Shown: positions 37,223 to 48,844, counted from the stretch's first letter. The stretch: DNA of 64,000 nucleotides from Streptomyces thermodiastaticus (GCF_014656135.1 NZ_BNBV01000008.1:155339-219338), one strand, 5' to 3'. Notes: generated from the sequence alone by a model not told the origin. Program-made: numbers and translations.

Positions 37223-38212
37223 TCAGCCCCGGCCCCGGGAACGGGCTGCCCGGGCGATCGTCACGACGGCTTGTTCCAGTGCGTACTCCGGGTCGTCGCC
37301 GCCGCCCTTCACCCCCGCGTCCGCCTCGGCGATCGCGCGCAGGGCCACGGCCACCCCGTCCGGGGACCAGCCGCGCATCTGCTGCCGGACCCGGTCGATC
37401 TTCCACGGCGGCATGCCCAGCTCCCGCGCCAGGTCGGCGGGCCGGCCGCCACGCGCGGACATCAGCTTGCCGATCCCCCGCACGCCCTGCGCCAGCGCAC
37501 TGGTGATCATCACGGGTGCCACGCCCGTGGCGAGCGACCATCGCAGCGCCTCCAGGGCCTCCGCCGCCTTCCCCTCCACGGCCCGGTCGGCGACGGTGAA
37601 GCTGGAGGCCTCGGCCCGTCCGGTGTAGTAGCGGCCCACGACGGCCTCGTCGATCGTGCCGTCGACGTCGGCGACGAGCTGGGCCACCGCGGAGGCCAGC
37701 TCCCGCAGGTCACTGCCGATGGCGTCGAGCAGCGCCTGGCACGCCTCGGACGTGGCCGACCGTCCCAGGCCGCGGAACTCGCCCCGGACGAACGCCAGCC
37801 GGTCGGCCGGCTTGGTCATCTTCGGGCAGGCCACCTCTCGCGCCCCCGCCTTGCGGGCGGCGTCCAGCAGACCCTTGCCCTTGGCACCGCCCGCGTGCAG
37901 CAGCACCAGCGTGATCTCCTCGGCCGGTGCCGCCAGGTACGCCTTGACGTCCTTGACCGTGTCGGCCGGCAGGTCCTGCGCGTTGCGCACGACCACGACC
38001 TTGCGCTCGGCGAACAGCGAAGGGCTGGTCAGCTCGGCGAGCGTGCCGGGCCGCAGCTGGTCCGGGGTCAGGTCCCGTACGTCGGTGCCGGCATCGGCGG
38101 CCTTGGCGGCGGCCACCACCTCCTGCACGGCACGGTCGAGCAGCAGTTCCTCCTGGCCCACGGCCAGTGTCACCGGGGCGAGGGGATCGTCGTTCGCGGT
38201 CTTCCTGGGCAT
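37223..38212 (-). CDS. holA: DNA polymerase III subunit delta
   Basis: A 329-aa clamp-loader delta subunit. Features include LAVGQEELLLDRAVQEVV at the N-terminus, the DLTPDQLRPGTLAEL segment, PSLFAERKVVVVRNAQDL and the C-terminal helical collar domain (WSLATGVAPVMITSALAQGVR, ELGMPPWKIDRVRQQMRGW). It opens the sliding clamp for loading. ATG 38212 (MPRKTANDD) is preferred over upstream starts. Located downstream of comEC/comEA as in many bacteria, where holA follows the late competence genes. Confidence 0.93.
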   Translation of the reverse strand: MPRKTANDDPLAPVTLAVGQEELLLDRAVQEVVAAAKAADAGTDVRDLTPDQLRPGTLAELTSPSLFAERKVVVVRNAQDLPADTVKDVKAYLAAPAEEITLVLLHAGGAKGKGLLDAARKAGAREVACPKMTKPADRLAFVRGEFRGLGRSATSEACQALLDAIGSDLRELASAVAQLVADVDGTIDEAVVGRYYTGRAEASSFTVADRAVEGKAAEALEALRWSLATGVAPVMITSALAQGVRGIGKLMSARGGRPADLARELGMPPWKIDRVRQQMRGWSPDGVAVALRAIAEADAGVKGGGDDPEYALEQAVVTIARAARSRGRG

Positions 38213-38266
38213 CGCGTCAAGCATCCCACGGGCCACCGACAACATCGCCAGCCGCAGGGGCGCCGG

Positions 38267-38521
38267 CTACGGCTCCTCGCGCCAGCCGTCCCACTGCGCC
38301 GCGAACTCGTCCAGCTCCTCGGGATCCAGCCGTTCCTCCTCGTCCCGCAGGACCAGCAGCCACTGGGCGTCCTCGGCGTCGTCCTCCCCCGCCAGCGCCT
38401 CCCGGAGGGGCTGCGGCTCCTCGTCGAGGCCGAACCGCTCCCCGAGGGCGGCGGCCGCCTCCTCGGCGGCGTCGCGGTCCGGCAGCACCAGCACATGCCT
38501 CACGTCACTCACGCCCGCCAT
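38267..38521 (-). CDS. Small acidic protein of unknown function
   Basis: An 84-aa, strongly acidic protein: a beta-strand start (VRHVLVLPDRDAAEEAAAALGERFG) then a Glu/Asp-rich part with WLLVLRDEEERLDPEELDEFAAQWDGW. It has clean codon bias and lies between comEC and holA, 54 nt before holA on the same strand. No membrane segment or known motif. The first 70 residues could form a small alpha/beta fold such as a regulator-of-stability or dinucleotide-like domain, but no family is recognised. An internal GTG three codons in is an alternative start. Confidence 0.65.
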   Translation of the reverse strand: MAGVSDVRHVLVLPDRDAAEEAAAALGERFGLDEEPQPLREALAGEDDAEDAQWLLVLRDEEERLDPEELDEFAAQWDGWREEP

Positions 38522-38698
38522 TGTCCGGCACCCGCGCAGACCGGCGGGCCGGCACCCCCGGGTGCGGACCGCCCCAGGGCCACCCGGGGGCGTGCCCCGG
38601 GAAACGCTCAGGTGCGTAGCCCGAAGGACACTCCCGGTGTGCTCCCCGGGGGCGCGGGGAGGCCCCAGGGGCGGCGCGTGGCCAGGGGTGGTGCTGAT

Positions 38699-38778
38699 CT
38701 GGAGTGCTGTGGGCCTGGAGTGGTGCGGGTCAGGAGTGGTGCGGGTCTGGAGTGATGCTGGTCAGGAGTGGTGCTGGT
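38699..38778. repeat. Five 16-bp tandem repeats downstream of comEC
   Basis: Five units of 16 bp start at 38699, 38715, 38731, 38747 and 38763, with consensus CTGGAGTGGTGCGGGT and 1-4 changes each; a partial unit precedes. They lie in the 476-nt interval 38522-38997 between comEC and the small acidic-protein gene. The rest of the interval is C-rich and low in complexity (CCCCTCCCCCACCCCTCC-like at 38870-38910) with no gene I can support. Confidence 0.8.
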
Positions 38779-38997
38779 TGCTCCGGTCTGGGGTCGCGCT
38801 GTTCTCGACTGACTCCGGCCTGGGGCGGCGTCGCGTCGGCCGGCCGGGCCCTGCGAACCTGTGGGGCGGGCCCCCTCCCCCACCCCTCCACCCCTCCCTA
38901 CCCTCCCCCCGCTGCCCTGCGCCCCACGGTCCGGGGGACAAGGCGGCGGCGCTGCCGGGCTGCGGGCCTGGCGCGGGGCCCGGGCGCGGGAGCGATG

Positions 38998-41901
38998 TCA
39001 GTCGCGGGCCACCCGCAGTTCCCGGCCCGCGCCCGTGACCGCCAGGGCTCCGTCCCGGTCGGTCCGCAGCACCGCCGTGCCCTGCGCCCGCAGTGCCGCG
39101 ATCGTGCCGGGCGCCGGATGCCCGTACGGGTTGTCAGCCCCGCAGGAGACCAGGGCCAGGCGCGGGGCCGCCAGCCGCAGCAGGTCCCAGCTCTGGTACG
39201 CCGAGCCGTGATGCGCGACCTTCAGCACGTCCACGCCCGCGAGGCGGGACCCCGCGGACCGCAGCACCTCCTGCTGGGTCGCCGGTTCCAGGTCGCCGAG
39301 CAACAGCAGACGCAGGGCACCGGAGCGGACGAGCAGGGTGACGCTGGCGTCGTTGGGACCGTCCGGGGCGGGGGCCGGGCGCGGCGGCGGCCACAGCACC
39401 TGCCAGGCCAGATCACCGATGCGGCGCTCCTCCCCGGCCGCCGCCACGGTGACCGGGACACCGTGGCGGGCCGCCTCCCGGCGGACGAAGGCCGCCTGGT
39501 CCTCGGGCTCGGCGTACCCGGTCGTCTCGATCGCGCCGACGGAACGCCCGCGCAGGACGCCCGGCAGGCCGGCGACATGGTCGGCGTGGAAGTGGGTCAG
39601 CACCAGCAGCGGGATCCGGTCGATGCCGAGGGTGTGCAGACAGCGGTCCACGAGCTTCGGGTCCGGTCCCGCGTCCACCACGATCCCGGTACCCGCTCCG
39701 GCCGCGAGCACCGTCGCGTCCCCCTGGCCCACGTCGCACATGGCGTACCGCCAGCCCGGCGGCGGCCAGCCGGTGACCACCCGGGTCAGCGGTGGCGGCC
39801 GCACCACCACCAGCACCAGCAGCACCGCGCAGGCCGCGCACAGCCAGGGACGCGTGAGCAGCCTCCTGGCGACCGGCACGGCCACCGCGACCGCCAGGGC
39901 CAGCAGCAGCGCACCGGCCCAGCTGCCCGGCCAGTCCACTCCGGCACCGGGCAGCGCCGCCCCGGTGCGGGCCACACCCGCGAGCCATCCGGCAGGCCAG
40001 CTCGCGCACCAGGCGAGCGCCTCGGCCACCGGCATCGCGAGCGGTGCGGCCGCCAGGGCCGCGAAGCCGAGCACGGTGGCGGGCGCGACCGCGGCCTCGG
40101 CGAGCAGATTGCACGGCACCGCGACCAGGCTGACCCGCGCCGACAGCACGGCGACGACCGGAGCGCACACCGCCTGCGCCGCGGCTGCCGCGGCGATCGC
40201 CTCGGCCAGACGGGCGGGCACCCGGCGCCGGCGCAGCGCGGCACTGAGGCGCGGGGCCAGCGTGAGCAGGGCCCCGGTGGCCAGCACCGAGAGCAGGAAG
40301 CCATAGCTGCGGGCCAGCCACGGGTCGTAGAGGACCAGCAGCAGCACGGCCGCCGCCAGGGCCGGCAACAGCGATCTGCGACGCCCGGTCGCCAGTGCGA
40401 GCAGGGACACGGCACCGCAGGCCGCCGCTCTCAGCACACTCGGGTCGGGCCGGCACACGATGACGAACCCGGTGGTGAGCACCCCGCCGCACAGCGCGGT
40501 GGTCCGCAGCGTCAACCCCAGCCGCGGGGCCAGTCCTCGGCGCTCGGCGCGCTGCGCCAGGCCGGGCGGGCCGATGAGCAGAGCGAGGAGGATGGTCAGG
40601 TTGCTCCCGGAGACGGCCAGGGTGTGCGCGAGGTCCGTCTCCTTGAACGCCTCGTCCAGCTCGGGCGTGATCCGTGAGGTGTCGCCGACCACCAGGGCCG
40701 GCAGCAGGGCCCGCGCGTCCCCGGGCAGGTGGTCCGTGGCCGCGCGCAGTCCGGCGCGCAGCCGGCCCGCCAGCCGCTGCACTCCGGACGGCTCCCCGGT
40801 CGTCACAGGAGCCGCCTGCCCGCGGATCCTCAGCACCGCCGCGATGTCGTCGCCGTCGGTGCGCGGGGGCTCCAGTCGGCCGGTCACCCGGAGTCGTGTG
40901 GACGGCAGCAGCTCCAGCCAGGGCGAACGCCGCGCCGCTTCGTCGCGGCTCCCTCCGGCGCGCCCGTCGCGCGCGCCGCGGCCGGCCTGCCCCGGCGTTC
41001 CGGTGTCGACGAGCATCAGCACCGGGGTCCGGGTCGCCGTGGCGCGGGCGGCTCCCGTGCGTGCCACGCGCCGTACGTCGGCTTCGATCAGCACGATGGT
41101 CCGGGTCAGGTGGTCGCCGCTGACCCGGGGCCGGCTCACCCGGGGGTCGGAGGTCAGCCGGACCTCCGCGGTCACCGTGGCGTACTGCCGGGCCAGCTCC
41201 GGTACAGGGCCCCGCCACAGGTCTGCAGCGTGCAACCCTGCCGAGGCGGCGGACGCGGCGGCGCCGAGCAGCGCGGTCGCCACCGTCACGCGTGCCCAGA
41301 CGCGGGGCCGGGAGGCCGTCCGACGCCGTGCACGAGTGGGTGTCCCGGTCCGGGAGTGAGTTGCGCTCCCGGTGGGTGTGCCGTCCCGGATGGGTGTCCC
41401 GGTCTGTGTCTGCGGGCGCGGCGGGGCTGCGGTGGGTGTCAGGGGTCGGGGCGGCCGGTGGAGGCTGCCGCGTCGGGTGAGGCGGCTTTGGGCATCGTGC
41501 CGGCCGAGCAGGAGCACGCCGGCGGTGGCCAGGCACAGGAGCACGAAGGCGGTCAGCCCGGAAGCGGGAGCATCGACGGCCACTGCGGCCGTGCCCCACG
41601 CGGCCAGCGCGGGCGGGACCATGCGCAGGTCGGCCGGGCCCTCCTGGCGAGGATGGGCGGCGCCCAGCCGGTGGCCGGAGGCCGCGTGCACCGGGGAGCG
41701 GGTGCGCGCGGCGGACGCCGTGCTCTCCGGGACGGCCGGTGACGGATGTCCGGGCTGCGCGGGAGCGCCACCGCGGGCAAGCACGCCGGTCGGAGCAGGG
41801 CCGCCGGGCCCGGTAGGTTCGGCGGGCACCGGAGGTTCGGCGGGCATGACGGGTGCGGCCGGTGGCTCGGGGCGGCTGGGCGTGGGAGGGCGGCGGGTCA
41901 T
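38998..41901 (-). CDS. comEC: ComEC/Rec2 family DNA-uptake channel protein
   Basis: A 967-aa membrane protein: a disordered Pro-rich N-terminus (1-110), hydrophobic helices and a DUF4131 region, the competence domain (VSGSNLTILLALLIGPPGLAQRAERRG onward) with about ten helices, and a C-terminal metallo-beta-lactamase domain (LVLTHFHADHVAGLPG near 765-780, DVLKVAHHGSAYQ). In competent bacteria ComEC passes single-stranded DNA through the membrane. ATG 41901 overlaps the comEA stop (ATGA). Natural competence is not generally shown in Streptomyces, so the role here is open. Readings upstream of this ATG are shadows of comEA. Confidence 0.9.
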   Translation of the reverse strand: MTRRPPTPSRPEPPAAPVMPAEPPVPAEPTGPGGPAPTGVLARGGAPAQPGHPSPAVPESTASAARTRSPVHAASGHRLGAAHPRQEGPADLRMVPPALAAWGTAAVAVDAPASGLTAFVLLCLATAGVLLLGRHDAQSRLTRRGSLHRPPRPLTPTAAPPRPQTQTGTPIRDGTPTGSATHSRTGTPTRARRRTASRPRVWARVTVATALLGAAASAASAGLHAADLWRGPVPELARQYATVTAEVRLTSDPRVSRPRVSGDHLTRTIVLIEADVRRVARTGAARATATRTPVLMLVDTGTPGQAGRGARDGRAGGSRDEAARRSPWLELLPSTRLRVTGRLEPPRTDGDDIAAVLRIRGQAAPVTTGEPSGVQRLAGRLRAGLRAATDHLPGDARALLPALVVGDTSRITPELDEAFKETDLAHTLAVSGSNLTILLALLIGPPGLAQRAERRGLAPRLGLTLRTTALCGGVLTTGFVIVCRPDPSVLRAAACGAVSLLALATGRRRSLLPALAAAVLLLVLYDPWLARSYGFLLSVLATGALLTLAPRLSAALRRRRVPARLAEAIAAAAAAQAVCAPVVAVLSARVSLVAVPCNLLAEAAVAPATVLGFAALAAAPLAMPVAEALAWCASWPAGWLAGVARTGAALPGAGVDWPGSWAGALLLALAVAVAVPVARRLLTRPWLCAACAVLLVLVVVRPPPLTRVVTGWPPPGWRYAMCDVGQGDATVLAAGAGTGIVVDAGPDPKLVDRCLHTLGIDRIPLLVLTHFHADHVAGLPGVLRGRSVGAIETTGYAEPEDQAAFVRREAARHGVPVTVAAAGEERRIGDLAWQVLWPPPRPAPAPDGPNDASVTLLVRSGALRLLLLGDLEPATQQEVLRSAGSRLAGVDVLKVAHHGSAYQSWDLLRLAAPRLALVSCGADNPYGHPAPGTIAALRAQGTAVLRTDRDGALAVTGAGRELRVARD

Positions 41902-43370
41902 GGCGTCACCAGGTCGCGCAGATCGGCGTAGCGGCGGTCGCCGATGCCGGTGACCTGCCGCAGTTCCTCCACCGAGCGGAAGCCGCCGTGCTGGGTGCGG
42001 TAATCGATGATGTGCCGGGCCAGGACGGGGCCGACTCCCGGCAGGGTCTCCAACTGCTCGGCGGTCGCGGTGTTCAGGGACACCGGGGCCGTGGGCGCCC
42101 CTGCCGCGCCGGCCGCCGTCGCGGCTGCTGCCGCACCGGGCGCCGGGGCCGGGCCGCCGACGACCACCTGTTCCCCGTCCACGAGGAAGCGGGCCCGGTT
42201 GATGCCGCTCAGGTCGGTGCCGGGGCGCACTCCGCCGGCTGCGCGCAGCGCGTCGGCGACCCGGGCACCCGCCGGGAGGTGGTGGACTCCGGGATGCCGC
42301 ACCTTGCCGCTGACGTCCACGACGATCCCCGGCCCGGGAGAAGTGCCCGGTGCGCCGGGCGATGCCGGGACAGCGGGCGATGCGTGGCCGCGCTCCCCGT
42401 GCGCCGCGGCGGGGGCGGCGGCACGGACGACCTCGGGTACCCGGACGTCCTGCGTGCGGCCGGACCAGAAGTGCTGCACGGCGACGACCACGGCCACGGC
42501 GAACACCACCGCGAGCGCGGCCACATGACGCCGTTCGAGTCCACACCGGGTCTGCATCCACAGCGGCAACCGCTCCCTGAGCGCCAGCCCGGCGCGCTCC
42601 ACGCGCCCCGGCGCCTCGTCGAGAACCGAAGCCGAGGCGTCCGGTCCTGTCTTCTCGTCCTCCAGGCCGGTCCCGGCACGCGTCCCGCCATGCCGCATTC
42701 CGTCACGACCGGGTTCCTCGCGGCCGCGACGGGCCCGGCCGGGCCTGTCCCGACCGGGCAGGTCGCGGCCGGTTTCATCACGGCCGGTCCTGTCCCGGCC
42801 GGGCGGCGCTGCAAGGGCACTCTTGCTGAGGTACGCGGTCCCGTGCCCCAGCCCGCCCCCGGCCCGCGGCTGGACCATCCCGGACTCGGTGACCCCGGAC
42901 TCGGTGACCCCGGACCCGGTGACCCAGACCTCGGCGGTTCGCTCCTGATCCGGGGTGAATGCACCGGACGGGACGATGTCGGCGCGTGCCCAGGACGGCG
43001 AGGGCCGTCGGCCCTCGGCCGGGAGCATGCCCGGGGCGGTCGTCGTGGGCGCCCCGCCCTGGCGGGCGGCCGTCTGCCCGGGGTCCTCCGGGATCAGCGG
43101 CAGCCGGGAGCCTTCCCCGGCCGGGGAGCGTGGAGCGGAGAAGTCCGTTGCGGGCACCGGCGGTGATCCGGGGGCCGGCTCGCCCATGCCGTTGAGGTGC
43201 TCGGTGAACAGCGCCTCGGCCCGGCGGCGCAGTTCGTCGGCGCGAGCCTGCCGGTGTCCGAGGCCGGTGCGGCCCGCCGGACGGCGGTGGCGGGTACGGC
43301 TGTCGGAACCTGGGCGGCGGCCTGGGCCGCTGGTGGCGGTTGCCGTCCGTGTGTGAGATCGACGTGCCAT
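41898..43370 (-). CDS. comEA: ComEA-like helix-hairpin-helix DNA-binding protein, long form
   Basis: A 490-aa protein, much longer than typical ComEA (about 200 aa). Order: a long disordered, charged N-terminus with repeats (about 1-275), one membrane helix (AALAVVFAVAVVVAVQHF, about 280-300), an SLBB-like beta domain (VVDVSGKVRHPGVHHLPAGA) and a C-terminal double helix-hairpin-helix (NTATAEQLETLPGVGPVLAR, VEELRQVTGIGDRRYADLRD). The HhH part binds double-stranded DNA without sequence preference. The extension contains VTESG repeats (a 15-bp DNA repeat) and GRDxxGRD repeats. ATG 43370 lacks a strong RBS, so the start is uncertain. It overlaps comEC by 4 nt. Confidence 0.85.
   Translation of the reverse strand: MARRSHTRTATATSGPGRRPGSDSRTRHRRPAGRTGLGHRQARADELRRRAEALFTEHLNGMGEPAPGSPPVPATDFSAPRSPAGEGSRLPLIPEDPGQTAARQGGAPTTTAPGMLPAEGRRPSPSWARADIVPSGAFTPDQERTAEVWVTGSGVTESGVTESGMVQPRAGGGLGHGTAYLSKSALAAPPGRDRTGRDETGRDLPGRDRPGRARRGREEPGRDGMRHGGTRAGTGLEDEKTGPDASASVLDEAPGRVERAGLALRERLPLWMQTRCGLERRHVAALAVVFAVAVVVAVQHFWSGRTQDVRVPEVVRAAAPAAAHGERGHASPAVPASPGAPGTSPGPGIVVDVSGKVRHPGVHHLPAGARVADALRAAGGVRPGTDLSGINRARFLVDGEQVVVGGPAPAPGAAAAATAAGAAGAPTAPVSLNTATAEQLETLPGVGPVLARHIIDYRTQHGGFRSVEELRQVTGIGDRRYADLRDLVTP
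42881..42925. repeat. Three 15-bp in-frame repeats within comEA
   Basis: CGGACTCGGTGACCC occurs at 42881-42895 and 42896-42910, and with one change at 42911-42925. It encodes VTESG/VTGSG units in the disordered N-terminal part of ComEA. Being a multiple of three, copy-number change would keep the frame. Confidence 0.85.
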
Positions 43371-43540
43371 GGCAGGAGCATCGGGCAGAACCGCACCACG
43401 GCGTTGATCTTGATGGATTTCCGTGGATGACGGCACAGTTGTGGACAACTCCGCCACCCGTACGAGGGAATGCCCGTACGGGGCGGGGCATTGCCCGTAC
43501 CCGGCCCGGCAGTATGTCCGCACCCAGGCCGGCCCTGTGA

Positions 43541-43665
43541 CTCAACGGGTGAAGCCGTATGTCGACGAGCGCCGTATGTCGACGAGCGCCGTGTGTCAAC
43601 GGGCGAAGCCGTGTGCCGACGAGCGACACCTTGTGTCGACTGTGTGTCAACAGGCGAGACCGTGT
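43541..43665. repeat. Degenerate tandem repeats (54- and 51-bp spacing) upstream of comEA
   Basis: Segments like TCAACGGGYGAAGCCGT start at 43542, 43596 and 43647 (spacing 54 and 51 bp), each followed in the first two copies by one or more GTCGACGAGCG-type units; the first copy has a 17-bp subunit (CGTATGTCGACGAGCGC) twice. The 319-nt region 43371-43689 between degV and comEA holds these repeats and the comEA promoter area; no gene is supported, although plus-strand frames read through as repeated short peptides. Confidence 0.7.
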
Positions 43666-43689
43666 CTCACCAAGGTGACATCACGATCC

Positions 43690-44535
43690 TCACCGGGGCG
43701 AGACCACGACCCCCAGCAGTCCGGGGCCCGTGTGCGCACCGATGACCGCGCCGACCTCGCTCACATGCAGCTCGGCCAGTCCGGGCAGCCGGGCACGCAG
43801 CCGGTCCGCGAGAGCCAGGGCCCGTTCTGGAGCGGCGAGATGGTGCACGGCGATGTCGACGCCCGGACCGCTGGCGTGCTGGGCCGCGATCTCCTCCAGG
43901 CGGGCGATCGCCCGGGATGCCGTGCGGACCTTCTCCAGCAGTTCGATGCGGCCGTCCTGCAGCTGCAGCAGCGGTTTGACGGCGAGCGCGGAACCGAGGA
44001 GGGCCTGCGCGGCGCCGATGCGGCCGCCGCGCCGCAGATAGTCGAGCGTGTCGACGTAGAAGTAGGCGGAGGTGTTCCCGGCGCGTTTCTCCGCGGCGGC
44101 GACCGCCTCGTCCACCGTGCCGCCCTGCTCGGCCGTCTCGGCGGCGGTCAGGGCGCAGAAGCCGAGGGCCATCGCGACCATACCGGTGTCCACCACCCGT
44201 ACCGGCACAGGGGCCTCGCGTGCGGCCAGCACCGCGGCGTCGTAGGTGCCCGACAGCTCGGCGGACAGGTGGAGGGAGACGATGCCCTCGGCGCCGGAGC
44301 GGGCGACCTTGCGGTAGGTCTCGGCGAACAGTTCCGGGCTGGGGCGTGAGGTGGTGACGGGGCGCCGCTTCTGAAGGGCCTGGGCCAGGGAGCGGGTCGA
44401 GATCTCGGTGCCCTCTTCGAGTGCTCTGTCGCCGAGGACCACGGTCAGCGGGACCGTGGTGATGCCATGGCGCTCCATCATCCGGTGCGGCAGGTAGGCC
44501 GTGGAATCGGTGACGATCGCGACATGGCGGGACAT
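43690..44535 (-). CDS. DegV family fatty-acid-binding protein
   Basis: A 281-aa DegV/FakB-like protein. It begins MSRHVAIVTDSTAYLPHRMM with the conserved DST, has TSRPSPELFAETYRKVARSGAEGIVSLHLSAELSGTYDAAV and DTGMVAMALGFCALTAAE, and the C-terminal lobe RRGGRIGAAQALLGSALAVKPLL. In Firmicutes, FakB proteins present fatty acids to a FakA kinase; no fakA-like gene is in this window. ATG 44535 matches the family start. It sits between comEA and a membrane protein gene on the same strand. Confidence 0.92.
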   Translation of the reverse strand: MSRHVAIVTDSTAYLPHRMMERHGITTVPLTVVLGDRALEEGTEISTRSLAQALQKRRPVTTSRPSPELFAETYRKVARSGAEGIVSLHLSAELSGTYDAAVLAAREAPVPVRVVDTGMVAMALGFCALTAAETAEQGGTVDEAVAAAEKRAGNTSAYFYVDTLDYLRRGGRIGAAQALLGSALAVKPLLQLQDGRIELLEKVRTASRAIARLEEIAAQHASGPGVDIAVHHLAAPERALALADRLRARLPGLAELHVSEVGAVIGAHTGPGLLGVVVSPR

Positions 44536-44606
44536 GAGCTGGAGGTTACCTGCCGTAGTGCCGGGGCGGCAGCCCAGCCCCTCTGACCGGGTGGGCCGCC
44601 GGCGGG

Positions 44607-45365
44607 TCATGTGGTGCTCTCGGGGCGGGCGTTCTTCATCCAGGAGGGGATGAGGCGGCGGCGTGGTGCGGTCAGGGAGGGCCGGGACGGGTCCGGGCCG
44701 GTGGCTGGGGCGGGTGCCGGACCCGTGGGCGCGGACGCCGGCCCGCTCGGCGCCGACGGCTGCGCAGCGGCCGAGGGTGCGGGGTCGGCGGCCGGAGGTG
44801 CCGTCGGTCGCTGCGGGCCGGTCCCGGTCCAGTGGCGCAGGGCCTCGGACTCGACGTCGATCTGGGTGCTCAGCGCGTCCAGGTCGTCCTCGGCGAAGTG
44901 GCGGGCGCGGTCGCGGGCGGCCCAGCGCAGCGCGTCGGCGGAGTGGGTGATCCGCCGGGTCCGCTCGCGCAGCGCGGGCAGCCGCTGGGCCAGCGTGGCC
45001 TGGTCCGGCTCGTTCTCCAGGCTCTTCAGCTCGGCGTCCAGTTCCTGCCCGTGGGCCTTGAGACGCTGGAAGAGGGCGACGGACTCGCGCAGTGAGGCGT
45101 CCTCGGTCACGCCCGTGCGCAGTGCGTCCTCGGTGGCGCGCAGCGAGGTGCGCAGCGTGAGCCGCAGCTCGGCCAGTTCGCCCGCGACACCGGGCTGGAG
45201 AAGGGTCCTGGCCCGCAGGGTGTGGTCCTCCACCGCGCGCCTGGCCTGCCCGATGGTGCGGTCCACGCCGCGCTTGGCGGCGGTGACGGCCTTGACGGTG
45301 GCGTAGGCGCCGAGCAGCAGGCAGAGCAGAAAGAGCACGGCGAAGACGGTGACGACTGCTTCCAC
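44607..45365 (-). CDS. Membrane-anchored helical protein of unknown function
   Basis: A 252-aa protein with one N-terminal hydrophobic helix (VVTVFAVLFLLCLLLGAYATV, about 4-26), then a long helical, probably coiled-coil region rich in Arg/Glu/Leu (about 28-180) and a Pro/Ala-rich tail with a basic end (PRRRLIPSWMKNARPE). Topology suggests a cytoplasmic coiled coil anchored by a single helix. No family is recognised. It lies between degV and leuS on the same strand, 71 nt from degV and 145 nt from leuS, and is probably a Streptomyces-conserved protein. Confidence 0.7.
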   Translation of the reverse strand: MEAVVTVFAVLFLLCLLLGAYATVKAVTAAKRGVDRTIGQARRAVEDHTLRARTLLQPGVAGELAELRLTLRTSLRATEDALRTGVTEDASLRESVALFQRLKAHGQELDAELKSLENEPDQATLAQRLPALRERTRRITHSADALRWAARDRARHFAEDDLDALSTQIDVESEALRHWTGTGPQRPTAPPAADPAPSAAAQPSAPSGPASAPTGPAPAPATGPDPSRPSLTAPRRRLIPSWMKNARPESTT

Positions 45366-45510
45366 GGCGCTTCTCCTCGGCTGGTGACGGCACGGCCGCG
45401 ACGCTCCTCCACGGTAAACGCAATGGGCAGGCCCGAGGTTCCCGAAGAACCCCGAACCCGCCCGTAAGGGACTAAGCCGGACGCCGTGCGTGCCGGCCGT
45501 CCCGGCGGCG

Positions 45511-48393
<2,883 letters not shown>

Positions 48394-48447
48394 GATCCTC
48401 AAAGCTCCATCGATCGTCTCTGCCGGCCGCTGCGAGTTTCAAGAAAT

Positions 48448-48512
48448 GAAAAATCCCCTCGCACAGGAGGGGACGCCGCGCCGATTCCGACCACCCGCTC
48501 TCCGGCGGTCGG
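48448..48512 (-). promoter_or_regulatory. leuS attenuator: terminator plus competing hairpin
   Basis: On the minus strand, hairpin A pairs CCGACC (507-512 side of 48487-48512) with GGTCGG, 6 bp, directly after the leader peptide stop. Further down, GTCCCCTC/GAGGGGA (48454-48460 with 48467-48473, 7 bp, 6-nt loop) is followed by ATTTTTCATTT, a classical intrinsic terminator 60 nt before leuS. Alternative folding driven by a ribosome stalled at leucine codons would be expected to prevent termination. Base pairing is visible; the switch is inferred. Confidence 0.8.
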
Positions 48513-48518
48513 CACTCT

Positions 48519-48557
48519 TCAGCGCGGCTCGCTAAGCAGAAGGCGTACGGCACGCAT
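48519..48557 (-). CDS. leuS leader peptide, leucine-rich, 12 aa
   Basis: A 12-codon ORF reads MRAVRLLLSEPR with three successive Leu codons (CTT CTG CTT), two of them the rare CTT, and a TGA stop a few bases before the attenuator hairpins. A -10-like TACCCT (48564-48569) ends 6 nt before the ATG, so the peptide is probably translated from a leaderless transcript. A ribosome stalled by low leucyl-tRNA would cover the stem start and favour readthrough into leuS. It is the counterpart of the leuA leader in this window. Not visible to annotation pipelines because of its length. Confidence 0.8.
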   Translation of the reverse strand: MRAVRLLLSEPR

Positions 48558-48810
48558 GGCGTCAGGGTACCGCAGCCGCCGAGCGCACCGCGACGCACCT
48601 GGCCCGGACCCGGTGCCGGATCCGCCGGACGCCTGCCGGGGCGCGCGGGCGAGGCGCCGGGCACGGCGGGTGTCGCGCCCGGCCCGGGAGGCGGTCCCAA
48701 TCTCCCGTGGCGAACATCTGCCCGCCGGGTGAGATGCCGTACCGAGGGCGAACCGCCGGGCACGGCGCCGGCCCCACGTCCCTGCGGGGCGGAAATGCAA
48801 CGGAAAACCG

Positions 48811-48844
48811 GAAGGCAGGCCACCCGATCGGATGACCCGCCTTC
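48811..48844 (-). terminator. Terminator after tRNA-Ala copy 1
   Basis: GAAGGC at 48811-48816 pairs with GCCTTC at 48839-48844 and the stem continues inside with a G-U pair; on the transcribed strand it is followed by GGTTTTCCG. It lies 9 nt past the tRNA. Confidence 0.75.
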
